NCBI GenBank assembly: GCA_005656395.1
Contig: SRSI01000068.1
Location: 620,001-684,000, forward strand
Reading direction: 5' to 3'
DNA length: 64,000 bases
Source of the DNA: Strongyloides papillosus
Lineage: Eukaryota; Nematoda; Chromadorea; Rhabditida; Strongyloididae
Under the pieces are notes generated by a model that was not told where the DNA came from, did not search any database, and was given only the letters and a program-made list of their open reading frames with translations. Numbering within the stretch: position 1 is the stretch's first letter; the number at the start of each line of letters is the position of its first letter. A program made the position numbers and the translations under genes. Positions 1 to 12,704 of this stretch are shown here, piece by piece.

Positions 1-2175
1 AATGTTTCATTATAAATAAGAAGAAAAATTTTTATTTTAAATAATCTTACAGTAAACTAGATTCATTTTTATTCTTTTTTTTTTGATAACGTCATCTAAT
101 TTTTCTTTTTAAATCTAAAAAAAAGAAAACTAAAAAAATATATTCATATCTTTATTAAAAATAACAGTTTTTTATTATTTTTAGAAATTTTAATGAATGA
201 GAATTATATACTTTTATTTTAATTTATTACCGTTAATAAATAGCTTTAACAAAAGTTATGATTCATAAATCCCATTTATGCAACCATAAAATGTAGATAT
301 TATATAAAATTTATGAAAAGAAACAATATCCTTTCTTTATTTTTATTTCCTCCAAATTCTTAACTTCGAGTGTGTGAATGTTTTTATTAGGTAATATTTA
401 TTATAGCATTTTTTTAATATAATTTATCACTTTTTATTTTTAAGGGAAATATTTTTATCAAATGCATGTAACTTTAAATATTATATTATAATATTTTTTA
501 ACATTTTTTAGATACATTCATATGTTTGAGATTCAACATAAATATTTAATAATGTAAATATGACATGGTAATTCTGTAATTACTTAATTATTTATTTCAT
601 TTCATAAGGTAGAGTTAGTTTTTTTTAAGTTTACTTTAATTTAAACAAATACTAAATAATTAGCTTTATTGAAGAAATATTAGTATTCTTAGAACATCTT
701 TTGTTTGTTATTGTTTTAATTCATCAGATTACTTATACTTTAATTATTAGTCATGAAAAAATTCGTTTTATTTTAAAATCTTCACATTTAAATTTATGTT
801 AAAAAATTGAAGTACCATTAATGTAGAATTATAAAAAAATCATTATAAATGAAATTATAGCTTTTCTTAAATACCCTATTTCCTTTATTTTTAGATAAAA
901 ATCCGAATATATGAAACTAGAATTAATATATATACGTTTAATATGTAAAAGATACTTTTAACATAAAATCATATTTTCAAATTTGAAAAGCTTTTTTAGC
1001 AAAAAATTATACCATTTCCCTAGATATTATTATTTCGATTAACGTCCACAAAAATTTTATCAATTTTCATAAATACTATCATGTTATTCATATTTAAGTG
1101 AATGTAATGCCCCTACTTTTTTTAGTTTATAATGTCTATTTGCCTTTAGACTTTAATAACAATCAGAACTTTAAAGGGTATCTAACTCTGCTATAATACT
1201 ATAATATGCTTCATCGAATTAATTTCTTTTACCTATAAATAAAGGCAAGATACTTTTATTCCATTATTCTTTTAAAATTCTACAAATTTTAATAAAATTT
1301 TTTAAATTTATGAATTTAAAAATATGCAACAAACCAATAGAGATAATTCTAATACCACCCTTACATTAATCAAAAATGTCCCACGCATAATTTATTTTAA
1401 ATTCTGGTTTAATTTTATCACTCTAACAAAGTTATCCCCCATCTATATTTCTAATTTTTTATACAGAAAACTCGATAAAAAAATTTAAAGTAATATGTTA
1501 TTTAAGAAAGATTTTATGAATATTAAATAGTTCTTAATACTCTTCCTCATTTCAAAAGTTAAATTTAATTTTAATAAATATCGTCATTTTATTTTGTCTT
1601 CTGAGACCATTTATCATTGTTTTGCTCCTAAATCTATTTAAAATAAATTTTTTCCATACTGGAATTTAAATTTATAAATTTTTAACAAAAAAGAATAAAA
1701 TCATTTAAGTTTTCAGTTAAATGGTATTATATTTTGTTTAATAAAGTTAATTTGTATATATCCAAAGTTTATTCTGTAAATGATAAACGCCTATAAAACG
1801 ATATGATATATATATATTTCTTGACAACAAAATTTACTTCAAAAACTAACAGTATATATAAAAATTTTTGTAAACTAAATTTTAAAAATAGAGAAGTAAG
1901 TATATATATATTCTAAATTTAGCTAATCTTTTTAATCTTCCAAAATCCTTCTACAACTCCTCCTTCTCATCTCTTTTCATTAATTGTATAAAAATGCGTT
2001 TAAATATATTTTATAGTTTATTTATTTACACATTTATATGACCATACCTTAAATATCTTTAAAATATTTTCCTTCTATCATTACCAAGTATAATTTTGAC
2101 ACTTCAAAAATGTTATATTCTTATATATTTGTACAATTTTTTTAGAGAAAATAGATATTTTAATAAAAAAATATT
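1..2175. other. AT-rich intergenic, no gene seen
   Basis: No reading frame of useful length and no RNA gene is recognisable. The sequence is very AT-rich with A/T homopolymers. It forms the 5' flank of the neuropeptide gene that follows. Confidence 0.6.
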
Positions 2176-2524
2176 ATGATGTCACTTTATAAGGGTTTAC
2201 TGGTATTCATTGCTTCTTTAATCTTCTTCTTTTCTACTGATGTAATGGGAATGACAAATAGCAAACTTGGCCAAGGTAAGTTTAAAAAATTACCTCTTTA
2301 ATAATATTTTTTATCTTTTTTAAGACGATTATGTAGCCAGTTTTTATAGTGATGCTGAAACTCCTTCTCTTATTCCAATCCCTGAACAATTAATTAAAAG
2401 AAGGATACTGAAAAATGGTGAAAATAACTATTTACTCCGCTTTGGTAGAAGTAATGAACGACCTGGAGACTTAGAAAGATTCCTTCAAATGGACGTCCAA
2501 ATACCCCTATTTCGTTTCGGTTAA
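2176..2524 (+). CDS. FMRFamide-like neuropeptide precursor (FLP)
   Basis: Two-exon gene of 99 residues: exon 1 2176-2275, 49-bp intron (GTAAG...TTTTTAAG), exon 2 2325-2524. The N-terminus is a typical signal peptide (MMSLYKGLLVFIASLIFFF). The C-terminal half carries two RFamide cores, YLLRFG followed by R, and PLFRFG placed directly before the stop codon. A KR/RR dibasic site precedes the first peptide. The Gly after each RF would donate the C-terminal amide. FLP precursors are cut in secretory vesicles and the peptides act on GPCRs. Each half is too short to stand out alone and the gene appears only after splicing. I cannot assign an flp number. A poly(A) signal AATAAA lies 27 bp after the stop. 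Confidence 0.85.
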
Positions 2525-3688
2525 CTCCAGTGTATATTAATTCATGGAAAAATAAAGACCCCCTACATTTGAATAATTTTTTTTGCTACAATCACAAGAA
2601 AGGATGACATTGTTCAAAATGAAGATACAAAACAAATTCACATTACAACATCATCAACCTAGTAACACTTATTAAATTTTATTTTTTTAAGAAAGAAAAA
2701 TTACGCTTTTTTAAATATACTTATAATATTAATATTTAAGATTTGACAATAATGTTAAATATATGATCTCAGTTGTATACCATTATTAAAAAGAAGAATG
2801 TTAAACATAAATTACTATAGAAATCTATTACCTTCTATTTTTGATAATCATAATTTTTACATTTGTTTATCACCAATGGATATGTCACTGAAGAATAGTT
2901 AATAAATTTGACATTTTTAAATTTCTTTTATGTATACATGTAGCATATAAATATATATGATTAAACTTTTTAAATAATCTGCTTTATATAGCTATTAATA
3001 ATTTATGAAAAAAATGTTATAATTTATATATATGAAATATTAGCTTTAAAAATTAATAAAAACAACTCGAAAAAAACTTCATTGATATGCTTGCTCTACA
3101 ATTTTTTATTACACAATATTGGGATAACTTTTCCATATAAACTCGGCGGATATAAAAAATTTTTATTACGTAATAATTAATGAAAATATGGTAAAGTCAT
3201 TGTACTTTTGAGATAACCTTTGGATTTGGCATTACCAAACACAAAAAAAATGTGTTTAATCTACTAAATGTATATATTTTATTTTTCACGGTTAATTATT
3301 AATTAAAATCTTAATAAATAACTAAGTAAAACAACAATCAAATTAGCTCTCTCAATTTATCTTATTAATTTTTTAGATATTTTTTAATATCAAACGTAAA
3401 TCCATTATTAATTTTGAGGATAAATGAATTAAAATTATTTTTTTAATCAAAACAGTATATTTTTTTATGCTATAAAGTACATGTTTACAGCAAAAAAACC
3501 ATAATTACTTGCTTTAAATTTTACAACCATACAAAATATTTTTTTTCTGTGGTATAAAAAACAGCTTAGTCATTTTTTTTAAATTATCTTCTACCTTTAA
3601 ATTAAAAACTTTTATTATTAATATTTGATTTGAAAAAAAGAGAGCAAATAATCTTCGTAGTGTGTCAACTATACATTTTATATACAAT
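2525..3688. other. Intergenic, no further gene seen
   Basis: Convergent spacer between the neuropeptide gene (+) and the tetraspan gene (-). Apart from the poly(A) signal near its start I see only AT-rich sequence. Confidence 0.5.
2551..2556 (+). terminator. poly(A) signal of the neuropeptide gene
   Basis: Canonical AATAAA 27 bp after the neuropeptide stop codon, which implies a very short 3' UTR. Confidence 0.6.
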
Positions 3689-4213
3689 TTAGTTATCTTT
3701 ATAAAAATGATTCCATTTTAATGATGAAATAATTAATTCAAATAATATCAATACAAATGAGGCTAAATATAATATAGCAGCAATTATATATGATGTTGAT
3801 GTGATATCTTCGACAAATGGTTGTACTTGATCATATTTGAATGATAATATTAAGGCAAATTCTCCACATGTTGATAGTAGAAAGATAATCCATGTTATCA
3901 CATCCACAATAACTAATATTAATTGTGATAATTTTATATTATAAAATTGTATACATATAACAATAACAAAATTGAATGCTGATAAAAAAAATGTTAAAAC
4001 AATTATTGGTATTTGTATATATATTATATTTGATACTAAATACCAATATTTAACACTAAATCTATAACATTTGACATCTGATCCAAGAATTTGATAAGTT
4101 TTTGTTACACAAAATCCTGGTCCAACTAGTATAAGAATTAATGAGATAATAGAAAATATTAAAACAAAAGTCCGAACAACTAAAATAGTAATAAAATATC
4201 CTGTTTCGAACAT
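3689..4213 (-). CDS. Four-helix membrane protein, paralogue 1
   Basis: Single-exon gene of 174 residues with four hydrophobic helices (about 8-35, 58-85, 95-122 and 143-165) and short loops. The first helix ends in the motif LILVGPGFC; a Cys lies in the first loop (VKCYRF). The next gene has the same topology, the same LILVGPG-C motif and matching positions (VSN-Y-QI after helix 1), so the two are tandem paralogues. The architecture resembles MARVEL/claudin-like tetraspan families, but I recognise no diagnostic motif and assign no function. Confidence 0.75.
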   Translation of the reverse strand: MFETGYFITILVVRTFVLIFSIISLILILVGPGFCVTKTYQILGSDVKCYRFSVKYWYLVSNIIYIQIPIIVLTFFLSAFNFVIVICIQFYNIKLSQLILVIVDVITWIIFLLSTCGEFALILSFKYDQVQPFVEDITSTSYIIAAILYLASFVLILFELIISSLKWNHFYKDN

Positions 4214-4499
4214 TTATTATTATTTTTACTTATCATCATCAACAAAAATTATTAAAGGGATAATAAAATTTTATATTTATCTATGGATTTCTGTAGTATT
4301 TGTACAGGTGAAAAGCTATAACCAATATATTTACCAAATATATATCTATTTAAGATAATTATATTTGATGTATTTTCACATTCAGTTAATCATATAAAAT
4401 ATTTTACTAATGAATAATATGTTTATTGTTATGTATATCGAATCAATAAACATAAAAAAATTTTACAATATAAACAATAATATATATATTATTTTGTAT

Positions 4500-5045
4500 T
4501 TAATCCCATTGGTCTTCAAAATAAACTTTTCTTGCACCAACTAAAGCAGTGTCAACCATTGCAAGAACTGCTGATAAGAATAAGAAGATTGCTGATGCAA
4601 GGTATCCTCTTACATGAGCGTTACTTGGCATATTAAACCAATTAGAATAATCGTAATCACTAAAATCATCTGGAATATTAAAATACAAGACTGTTTCAAG
4701 AACCCCAGTAAGTATGTATACAACTACTCCTGTACCAGCAATTATTAAATGTCCCATTCTAGACAAATGGCAATCACAACATCTTATTGAAGCAATTGTA
4801 ATTAAAGATACAGCTGCCATACAAACAGAAAGAATAATAACAGCTATTTGAAAGTACACAAAATTAGAAACCCATTCCCAGGAGTCAACAGTAAAGTTAA
4901 AACATTCATAATCATATCCAAATAATATATCCTGATAACATAGTCCGGGTCCAACGAGTATAAGAACAGATGAAACAAAAACAAAAAGTAATGTTAATAC
5001 CCTTATAAATAATATACCTATGAAATATGAATTACTACGCATCAC
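4500..5045 (-). CDS. Four-helix membrane protein, paralogue 2
   Basis: Single-exon gene of 181 residues, same strand as and 286 bp from its paralogue. It has four hydrophobic segments, LILVGPGLC at the end of helix 1, a loop Cys (YECFNF), and a CCDC motif after helix 2 that the paralogue lacks and that could be palmitoylated. Helix 4 is followed by a short cytoplasmic tail (ARKVYFEDQWD). It is likely a tandem duplicate now diverged to roughly 30% identity (by eye). Function unknown. Confidence 0.75.
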   Translation of the reverse strand: MMRSNSYFIGILFIRVLTLLFVFVSSVLILVGPGLCYQDILFGYDYECFNFTVDSWEWVSNFVYFQIAVIILSVCMAAVSLITIASIRCCDCHLSRMGHLIIAGTGVVVYILTGVLETVLYFNIPDDFSDYDYSNWFNMPSNAHVRGYLASAIFLFLSAVLAMVDTALVGARKVYFEDQWD

Positions 5046-7509
5046 GTAAATATTATACTATTACAAAATAGTTGAAAATTTTCTTTTGATTATCTTATAA
5101 AGATATACACCAAAAACTCTTCCCATATTTATATCAACGAATGCAATAAAAAAAGACTTTTTTTATCACCTCGAAGAGAGGAAACAATTTTTATATATTA
5201 TTGCGTATTTATAACTTACCTACTAAATATTATAAAACATGAATTAACTTTTTTTATACTTTTCATCACTATGTATATCATTGTTATTTATCTTTTATTA
5301 TTAATATAAAGGTGTGTTCTTCAAACGTCAAAGGAAAGGGTTTTTTCTTAGATTTCGTTTTACTATTTATAAGGTATCGTAAAACAAACATTAAAAATTA
5401 TTTTATGACTAATCAAAAAGTGCTATTTTTATTAAAATAAATTTTATACAAATTTGAAAATTTGAAAAAATCTAATATATATATATAGATGTCGTCATGT
5501 TTTGTAGTTTTATTAATTAAATTTCATTTTTCATATCTTCATTTCAAAAAGAATGAAGAATTTAATTTGTGTTCTGTAGTTTTATTAATTTAATATCATT
5601 TTTCCTATCTTCTATTAAAAAAATAAAAAATTTAAGATATTTTTAGTAAAAAATTAGAAATTATCTTCCATTTTACCCATTTACGTCAAGAACTTAATTT
5701 AAAATTAATAGACCAAGTAATAATTATCTTTGCAAAAATTTAAGATTTGACAATTTGTACTTTAAGAGTTCTTTTATATGATATAATTAGAGAATTCCAA
5801 GCCAAAATGTGAAGTAATAATAATGTATTCCTAAGAATTTTACACTAACATAACATTTTAATAGAATAATAAATGCACTAAGAATAGTGTAAATTGAGTT
5901 AAATATAACACTTGAAAATAAAGTATGCAAATAAGTATAAAAAATTTACTTTCTAAATCAATCACAGTCAAATAAAATATTAAAGAATTGAAATCAAAAT
6001 TGTAAACAAATTAATCACATATGATTTTGAAGACAAATAGGTAAAATAAATTTTCAACTTCAAAGTGAATAAACAGTATTAATAGAAGAATGAAATATAA
6101 ATGATAACTTTATTGTTATGAAAATAATGTTGTGTTTTTATAGTAGAATAATTTTTTATATATTCTTATTACAATCTGGCAGATTGTTGTTACAATATAT
6201 TTTCTGATTGTTTCTAATTTATCAAGTTATTAATATTTATATAAATGTTTCAATGAACAAATAAATACCACGAATCATAATATATTACCAATGATGTTTT
6301 CATTTTAAAATATTTATTGACATTTAATTATTAATACATTTACATATAGGTTATACATATTTTAAATTGTTATCATATTAACAGTAATTTTAATTTTTTT
6401 CACTGCATAAAGTGCTAGATATTTTCTAAGTATTCAAGAGTTCAATTAAAATTAATGATATTAATTATGTTATTTTCGTGCAAATTTTTGCACTCATTTC
6501 ATGTTTATAACGCCATTATCTATATTTTAAGAAATTAATTAAGCTTATTTTGAAAGAAATGTTATTTACATAGTATAATATTTTTAGAACAAGAGTAAAA
6601 ATAAATTATTACAGATAAAAAACAAGAAATGAGATAATTAATATAAAATTTCTATGATTAATAAATTTTAAATTATTATTTTGATGTATCATCAAAAATT
6701 AACATTATTCTCATTGTCAAACGAATATTTTACGTTGTAAAATTAATTTTTTTCATAGTATTTTCATATTTTAATAACTACACTATTTAAGAACGTATAT
6801 TCTTTTTTTAAGAATTTATAATTATTACAACATTTTTAAAGTCTTTACCTTTCCTATAACTACTTTTAACAAACAAAATGTCCTTTTCAAAGAATAGTGA
6901 GGAAATGTCTGAAGTTTGTTATAAAGAAAATTTATTTATAAAGGTGTACCAATTATTAAACTTCAATTATGAATAATCAGTTTTTGCTCTTAAAGTTTCT
7001 TTTTAAAATCTAATTAACAACAGTGTATTAATGATACAGAAAAATTAGTTTAATAATGCAGTGATATTACTTTAAAATATTTTAAAAAATAATGTTTAAA
7101 TTTGTAGTCAAAATTTCTTGTGTAGAAAGAAAATGCCAATCATAAATAAAATAAACATCAATATGCAAATATTACACAATGAATAAGAAATATAAAATCA
7201 TTTTTTAATTTTAAAAGATATACCAATAATATTGGGTAAATATACTATGTAAAATCAAGGGATTCTCATAAAAAATATGTGTGTATGATGCAGCTTCTAC
7301 AAAGTTTTTAGAAAACAAAATCAAAAGTATGTACCATTTTAAGCTTATTTAAATAATAATATACATTTTATAAACTATATATTATCATAACAATCCAAGA
7401 TACTTACATTTATTTACAATAAAAAAACATGATACAAATAAAATACTTATTAAAAAACAAAAATAACTAATTTACATTCATTATTATACAACAAAACTTA
7501 AAACATATT
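5046..7509. other. Long intergenic region, no gene seen
   Basis: About 2.4 kb of AT-rich sequence. A phrase near 5515-5545 (TAGTTTTATTAATTAAATTTCATTTTTC) recurs in similar form at 5577-5607, a small local direct duplication. No coding signal or structured RNA was recognised. Confidence 0.5.
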
Positions 7510-9342
7510 TCAATTATTAGAACTTTTACTGCGTCTTCGGACTTTTAATTTGCTTTTATCTCTAATACATTCGGTTGGTCGTGATCGAAGTGTCTTGAAT
7601 TCCATTCCATATTTATTAACTAAGAAAAACTGTTCCATTTCATATAGAGCAATCCACTTACTGAAATCAATTTTTGAAAAAACATATGATTTTAAATATT
7701 CTCTACCACATTTAACATAAAAATTTGGAAAAACATCTTTCATTGAGTGTCCTTCAATTAACTTTACAACAGATTTTGGATTTACCAGAACTTGCCTAAT
7801 GAATTCAAGCATAAATAAACCACAATCATATCCATTTCGCTGCTGGTATGGATCCTTTATATCAAAAAACTTAATTTTTTCCTTGTTAAATAACATCTCT
7901 TTACCTAAGGTACTATCATTTATTTTACCATAACAAGCCTCCATATATTTCTTGAGAACCGTGAAGCATAGTTGCTTATAAGAAATAAGATCATTAATTA
8001 ATGAGTCATAGATTAGGATAGACGACTGAAAATCATTAATATCAGTCCAGTCCTCATTTTCTTTCTTGATTTCTTGCAAACAATTCCCTGGTTTATGAAT
8101 GATTCCAGCTACCCAGTGATCATTAATATTTATTGGAATGACAAGTAGATCAAAATCAAAAATGGTAGAGTACATCGACGAGAGTTTGTAAACTTTTTCA
8201 TTTGCAATTCTTGTAACATTTTCATGTAGACATTCAAAAGAACTATTTTCAATAGTACCAGATGAAATATCAAATTCAACTCTTCTTATAAGTCTTGTAA
8301 AAAAGAAAGTGTCATATATCTTGACTTTATACTTTTCCATCAAAGGACTACAATTAGTTTTACTTATTTGTTCCCTCCATTTATTAAGGTAGATATCAAT
8401 AATATCACAATGAAGCCATTCCCGAGGGAATAGGGATTTAAATGCTCTACCATTCATATAATAAATCCCATTTGTCTCCACATTCCTCGATTTACAGACC
8501 ACTTTATTTAATAACTCGTCAAAAATGTCGTCAGTCTTAACTACTTTAAAGTTACCAGTGGATACAGTATCTATATCCTTTTTCGAACTTTCTCTTGCTT
8601 CCAAAAAACTATCGAAAATAATACTAGATCTATAAATTGAATAATTATCTCTTATAATGGCGATACATTTCAATCCATTGTGATTAGAATTAAAATAATA
8701 CACAGGTTTTAAATCGAATGGACGAATACATTCTTTAAATTGAGAAAAATTAATAATTTCTAAGTCCAGTAAGTCCGATACATCAGAAGAAAAGACCTCG
8801 TTAGTGTCATCCAAACTAACTCCACAAAACGCCGAAAGCCTACGCTTAATTATTTCAATAGAATCTGTATCGCAATTATTAACTGGTATCGTCAGAATTA
8901 TATGACTGCAAGGTGGATCGAGATACTGGGCAGTTTCTTTTGTAACACAGAGCTCAGCAGTCCTCCGGATCGCTCGTGATCGTACCATTAAAATTACTGC
9001 AGCACCTTTGTCTTCTTCATTATCGAGAATCTAAAAGGAAAAAATTATAAAATTTTTATAATAATAAATGTATCCCACCTTAACTATGCATATGTGTTTT
9101 CTTCTTAGGTGCCTTACAAAAAGAGATTTTATTACATTGGACTTTGCACAAAATATGATAGCATCATCCATTAAAATGACATCATACATTAGGTTAATTT
9201 CCGCACCATTAGCAAACATACTACATGTCTCCACAACATCATAATTACCATTACACTGCTCCCAAATCTCTCTATCAGACTCTTTAATCATCTCCAAAAC
9301 TTTTGCCTTGGATTCATAGTTTCCTGGCGACAACATCTCCAC
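7510..9342 (-). CDS. Ulp/SENP-type SUMO protease (C48)
   Basis: Two exons on the minus strand: 9342-9079, a 48-bp intron, then 9030-7510. Frame is kept across the junction and gives 594 residues. The C-terminal half is a C48 cysteine protease domain: WLHCDIIDIYLNKW substrate-groove motif, catalytic His about 393 in INDHWVAGIIH, Asp about 430 in ILIYDSLIND, oxyanion Gln about 485 and nucleophile Cys about 491 in QQRNGYDCGLF. Such enzymes remove SUMO from targets or mature it, mostly in the nucleus. The 50-60 residues between the Asp and Cys motifs suggest the Ulp2/SENP6-7 branch, but that is inference. The tail is basic (KLKVRRRSKSSNN). It is divergent from the SUMO E3 ligase gene 1.16 kb away. 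Confidence 0.88.
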
Positions 9343-10500
9343 TGTATTATTTCAATATACTGGCTTTAATTTGCAAACAATTACAAACGTTATTCTAGAA
9401 GAATAAAAAATGAGTACTAAAAATTTGGGATATACAAAATGTTGACTATATTCCAACACCTAGTTTCACGGCGATTTAAAATTTAAAAAGAAATATTTTT
9501 ATTAAAATCAAAGATATTTTTATTACATATACACTACTGTAAAAGGAAATATTAGTTTGGTTGGTTTTTTTGTATCAACATTTTTATCCCACTGGGTAAG
9601 GGGATTTTTCCAACCATTACTACTTACTTTTACTTTTCAAGTAAACGAATTTTTGGAAATGTAATTTTAAAATAAAGGGTCATTTTACATTTTTAAACTA
9701 AATTTTCAGAATATTCTAAGTATAATCAATGTCGATATTATACAGTAAGTATAAATGATAAATATTGTACTACAGGTAGAATAAACGATTTTAGAGAAAA
9801 AAATTAATTACTCTTGTTAGTATGAAAATGAAGGAGGTGGTTTCTAATGATTAAATATGAAAAAGAAAGATTGCTGTATGGATATATAAAAGTCTAGGTT
9901 TTAATACTATCAGGATAGCAATGGGTTTACGAATAATAATCCTTTGCATATATGAACGATTTCAAAATAGCAAGGTATTTATTTTGAAATTGTTATATAT
10001 AAAAGTGAGGAGTTGTTAATATCATCCAAAGGTCGAGGATTAAATGCTAACTGCTAAAGAAGGTATAAAGTTTATTGCAGGATCATTTTATGAATAACAT
10101 CATGTATTGAAAATACAACGAAATTCTATTTGTCATTAAAGGATGATTTATGAATATCAAATCTTCTACCTATTTAAAGGTTTGTGATGTTTATAAATCA
10201 ATATTTATATTTTTTTGTTATAACTTATTCTTATTAAAATACCATAATATGATTGTATAATGTTTTTTATAAAATTAGTTTGTTTTTTATATATTAAGAA
10301 TAAAAAAAAGTCAATTGTCGTCTATCGTGTTATAAAATAAATTGCTAATTCAATAAATTGTCTTTTAATACCATTTGAGAAATGAACACGTTTAATGTTT
10401 AACATAAAGTGATTAATTGTACTCATTTTTCGTTTTAAATCGAAAGAATTGATGACATTCTAAAGATTCTCTTTTTACTAATTTTAGGTCTTTATTGGAC
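9343..10500. promoter_or_regulatory. Shared upstream region of the SUMO protease and SUMO ligase
   Basis: 1,158 bp between two divergent ATGs; no other gene seen. AG at 10486-10487 in TACTAATTTTAG, 13 bp before the ligase ATG, looks like a trans-splice (SL) acceptor. Any bidirectional promoter must lie here. Confidence 0.45.
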
Positions 10501-11987
10501 ATGGATAATAATTTGAGTGGTTTAAGTTCTGAATTGTCAACATTTAGGGTATGTTTAATTTGTTTATATTTATAATTTAATAATACTTCCAGAATATTGT
10601 ATCAGAGAAATTCGAAATAGATGATTTTCTATTTTGTTTCGAAAAATTGTGGAACACTTCAACAGAGGTGAAGAATAATTTAAGAGGTGAATTATTAAAA
10701 GTATTGTTCAACTTTAATAGTAATAATCATGCAGAAAAAGTAATATTTCAAAGAGGAGCTAGTAGAGGATATTTTCCTTCACGTGTACAGATGCATGTTG
10801 GGAAGAATTTTTCACTACAATCTGATGCACCACCACAGATTGAAAGATTGGATGCCAAAACTAGAGATATTAGAATGAGAAAATTATATTTTCATAGAAA
10901 TATTGAAAGAATATGTCGGTGGAAATGTGTTAAAAGTTATAATGCTACACGTCCCATATATATAAATTTTGAGTTGCCTGGAAATTTCTATCAATATTTA
11001 CGAAAATTTGATGCAGAAGGACCACCCCAAGATTGTATAATACTTCGATGTACGAGATACACAAATTATAAGGGCGATGAAGAATCATTAAAAGAGTGCT
11101 ACCCTATTTCAATGAAAATGTTTATTGACAAATCCGAATACACTCATCTTCTTCCTCGTGAAATATTTAACTCAAATTTAATTAGAAAAGAACGCATATC
11201 AGCTCCAACAGTCATCAATGATGCATTGTTAGATTTCCCTGAATTTATGAGAGACAATGCTTCCGTAAAAATAAAACTTCAATTTGATAGAATGAAAAAT
11301 GAAAAGCAAGAATTCGCTTTTGGAATTTTCAAAACAACTAAGGTAACGACAAATGATATATGTAATGAGGTGGTAAGAAGAAATAGAACCGACCTAATCA
11401 CATTTAATGAACATCTTAAAAAATTTATGACATCATCAGATGGTATTTTTTTGAATTCTGTTAGAATTGTTCTTTGTTCCTCCATTACATTTGAAAGAAT
11501 AAAAATTCCATTTCGAGGAAGGAATTGCCATCATATATATCCAGATGATCTTGAAAATTATATTAGGATTAATGCAAGAAGTGAAGCCTGGTTATGTAAA
11601 ATTTGTAAAAAACCTTGTACACCGGATGACATAATGATTGATGAGTATGTTTTTTTCTTTGTTATTTATTATCATATATTTAGATTTTACATAAAAATTC
11701 TTGAAAGGCATCCTGATATCAATGAAATTGAACTTTATTCAGATATGACATACGAATTACCAGAGGAAAATAGAATATACAAAATTGAAATACCCGATAT
11801 TTGTAAAAATAATATAACGGAAGATAGAGGTACTACTGGAGTAAAAATTGACGAAAATATTCAATGTAATAAAGCAAACTTTTTTCCCCGTGGTAATGAC
11901 TCAATACAAATATCTAATGTCATAGGATGTATAACTATTAATGATGAGTCTGATCAAGAGTCTCAACCAAAACGTCGTCATTTATGA
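10501..11987 (+). CDS. PIAS/Siz-type SUMO E3 ligase (SP-RING)
   Basis: Three exons: 10501-10548, 10593-11644 and 11684-11987 (introns 44 and 39 bp), 467 residues. A PINIT-like region spans about 180-275 (CYPISMKMFIDK...LLPREIF...APTVIND). The SP-RING follows with Cys 311, Cys 328, His 330, Cys 351 and Cys 354 in exactly the usual spacing (C-x16-C-x-H-x20-C-x2-C), as in CSSITFERIKIPFRGRNC. Removing the 39-bp intron joins the text into IDEFYIKILE, which matches the family pattern IDGLFxxIL. This intron has a length divisible by 3 and no stop, so it can be missed and read as protein. PIAS ligases move SUMO from Ubc9 to substrates in the nucleus. No SAP domain is evident at the short N-terminus. 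Confidence 0.88.
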
Positions 11988-12704
11988 AAAATACCTCCTT
12001 AAGGATATTAAATACTTTTATTTATAATTGTATTATATGTAATTTTAGCTTTCTGATAGATTGTATATTTGATTTTTGTAATTTTTTAATATTCATTTAT
12101 TTTTAACTGGTCAATATTTCATATGAGAACCAACACTCAATTCCTATTTTTTATTAATATATCTTTAAAAATTGGAATAATTTTTTTGATATTAACAACT
12201 AATTGTTGGGAAAAAATAAATTTACGGGAAATGTAATAAATTAAACTTTAATTTTAACCTCTGTAATCCTGATTTTTCTTGTTTTTTTAAATATCGTCAA
12301 TCTCTATGTAGCATTTTTAAAAGTTAATTTGACAATTGTGTGGTATTAAAACAATTTTTAAATTTTTATAGGTGAAAAGTTTTCTCAACCACTTTTTATA
12401 AGATTTGTAAAAGAAGTATTACAGACAAAATTACTATCCGATCAAATATTGTTCATCTTTCTATATCATATTAACAATATTTTTTACAGTTATAGTTAAA
12501 ATTAATCTATAAAAATTAATTTCACAAAGATTTCTTACAACCACAGGAGTGTAGTACACAAAAATGTCGAAAATATTTTATTAAGGTTCATTCAAGTTGT
12601 CAAGAAAAAATTATTGATTAATTTCGAGTTACTATTGATTAATGTACTAATTTTAATCTTTAGTCATTAAAATTAATAAACATAAAGGAAAAAAAATAAA
12701 ATAT
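11988..12704. other. Intergenic, no gene seen
   Basis: Spacer between the SUMO ligase stop and the 3' end of the first M13 gene (opposite strand). AT-rich, no feature recognised. Confidence 0.5.

Noticed and set aside
10647..10649. TTG at 10647 as start of the SUMO ligase
   Set aside because: The frame stays open upstream and joins to a 16-codon exon with a true ATG at 10501 through good splice sites.
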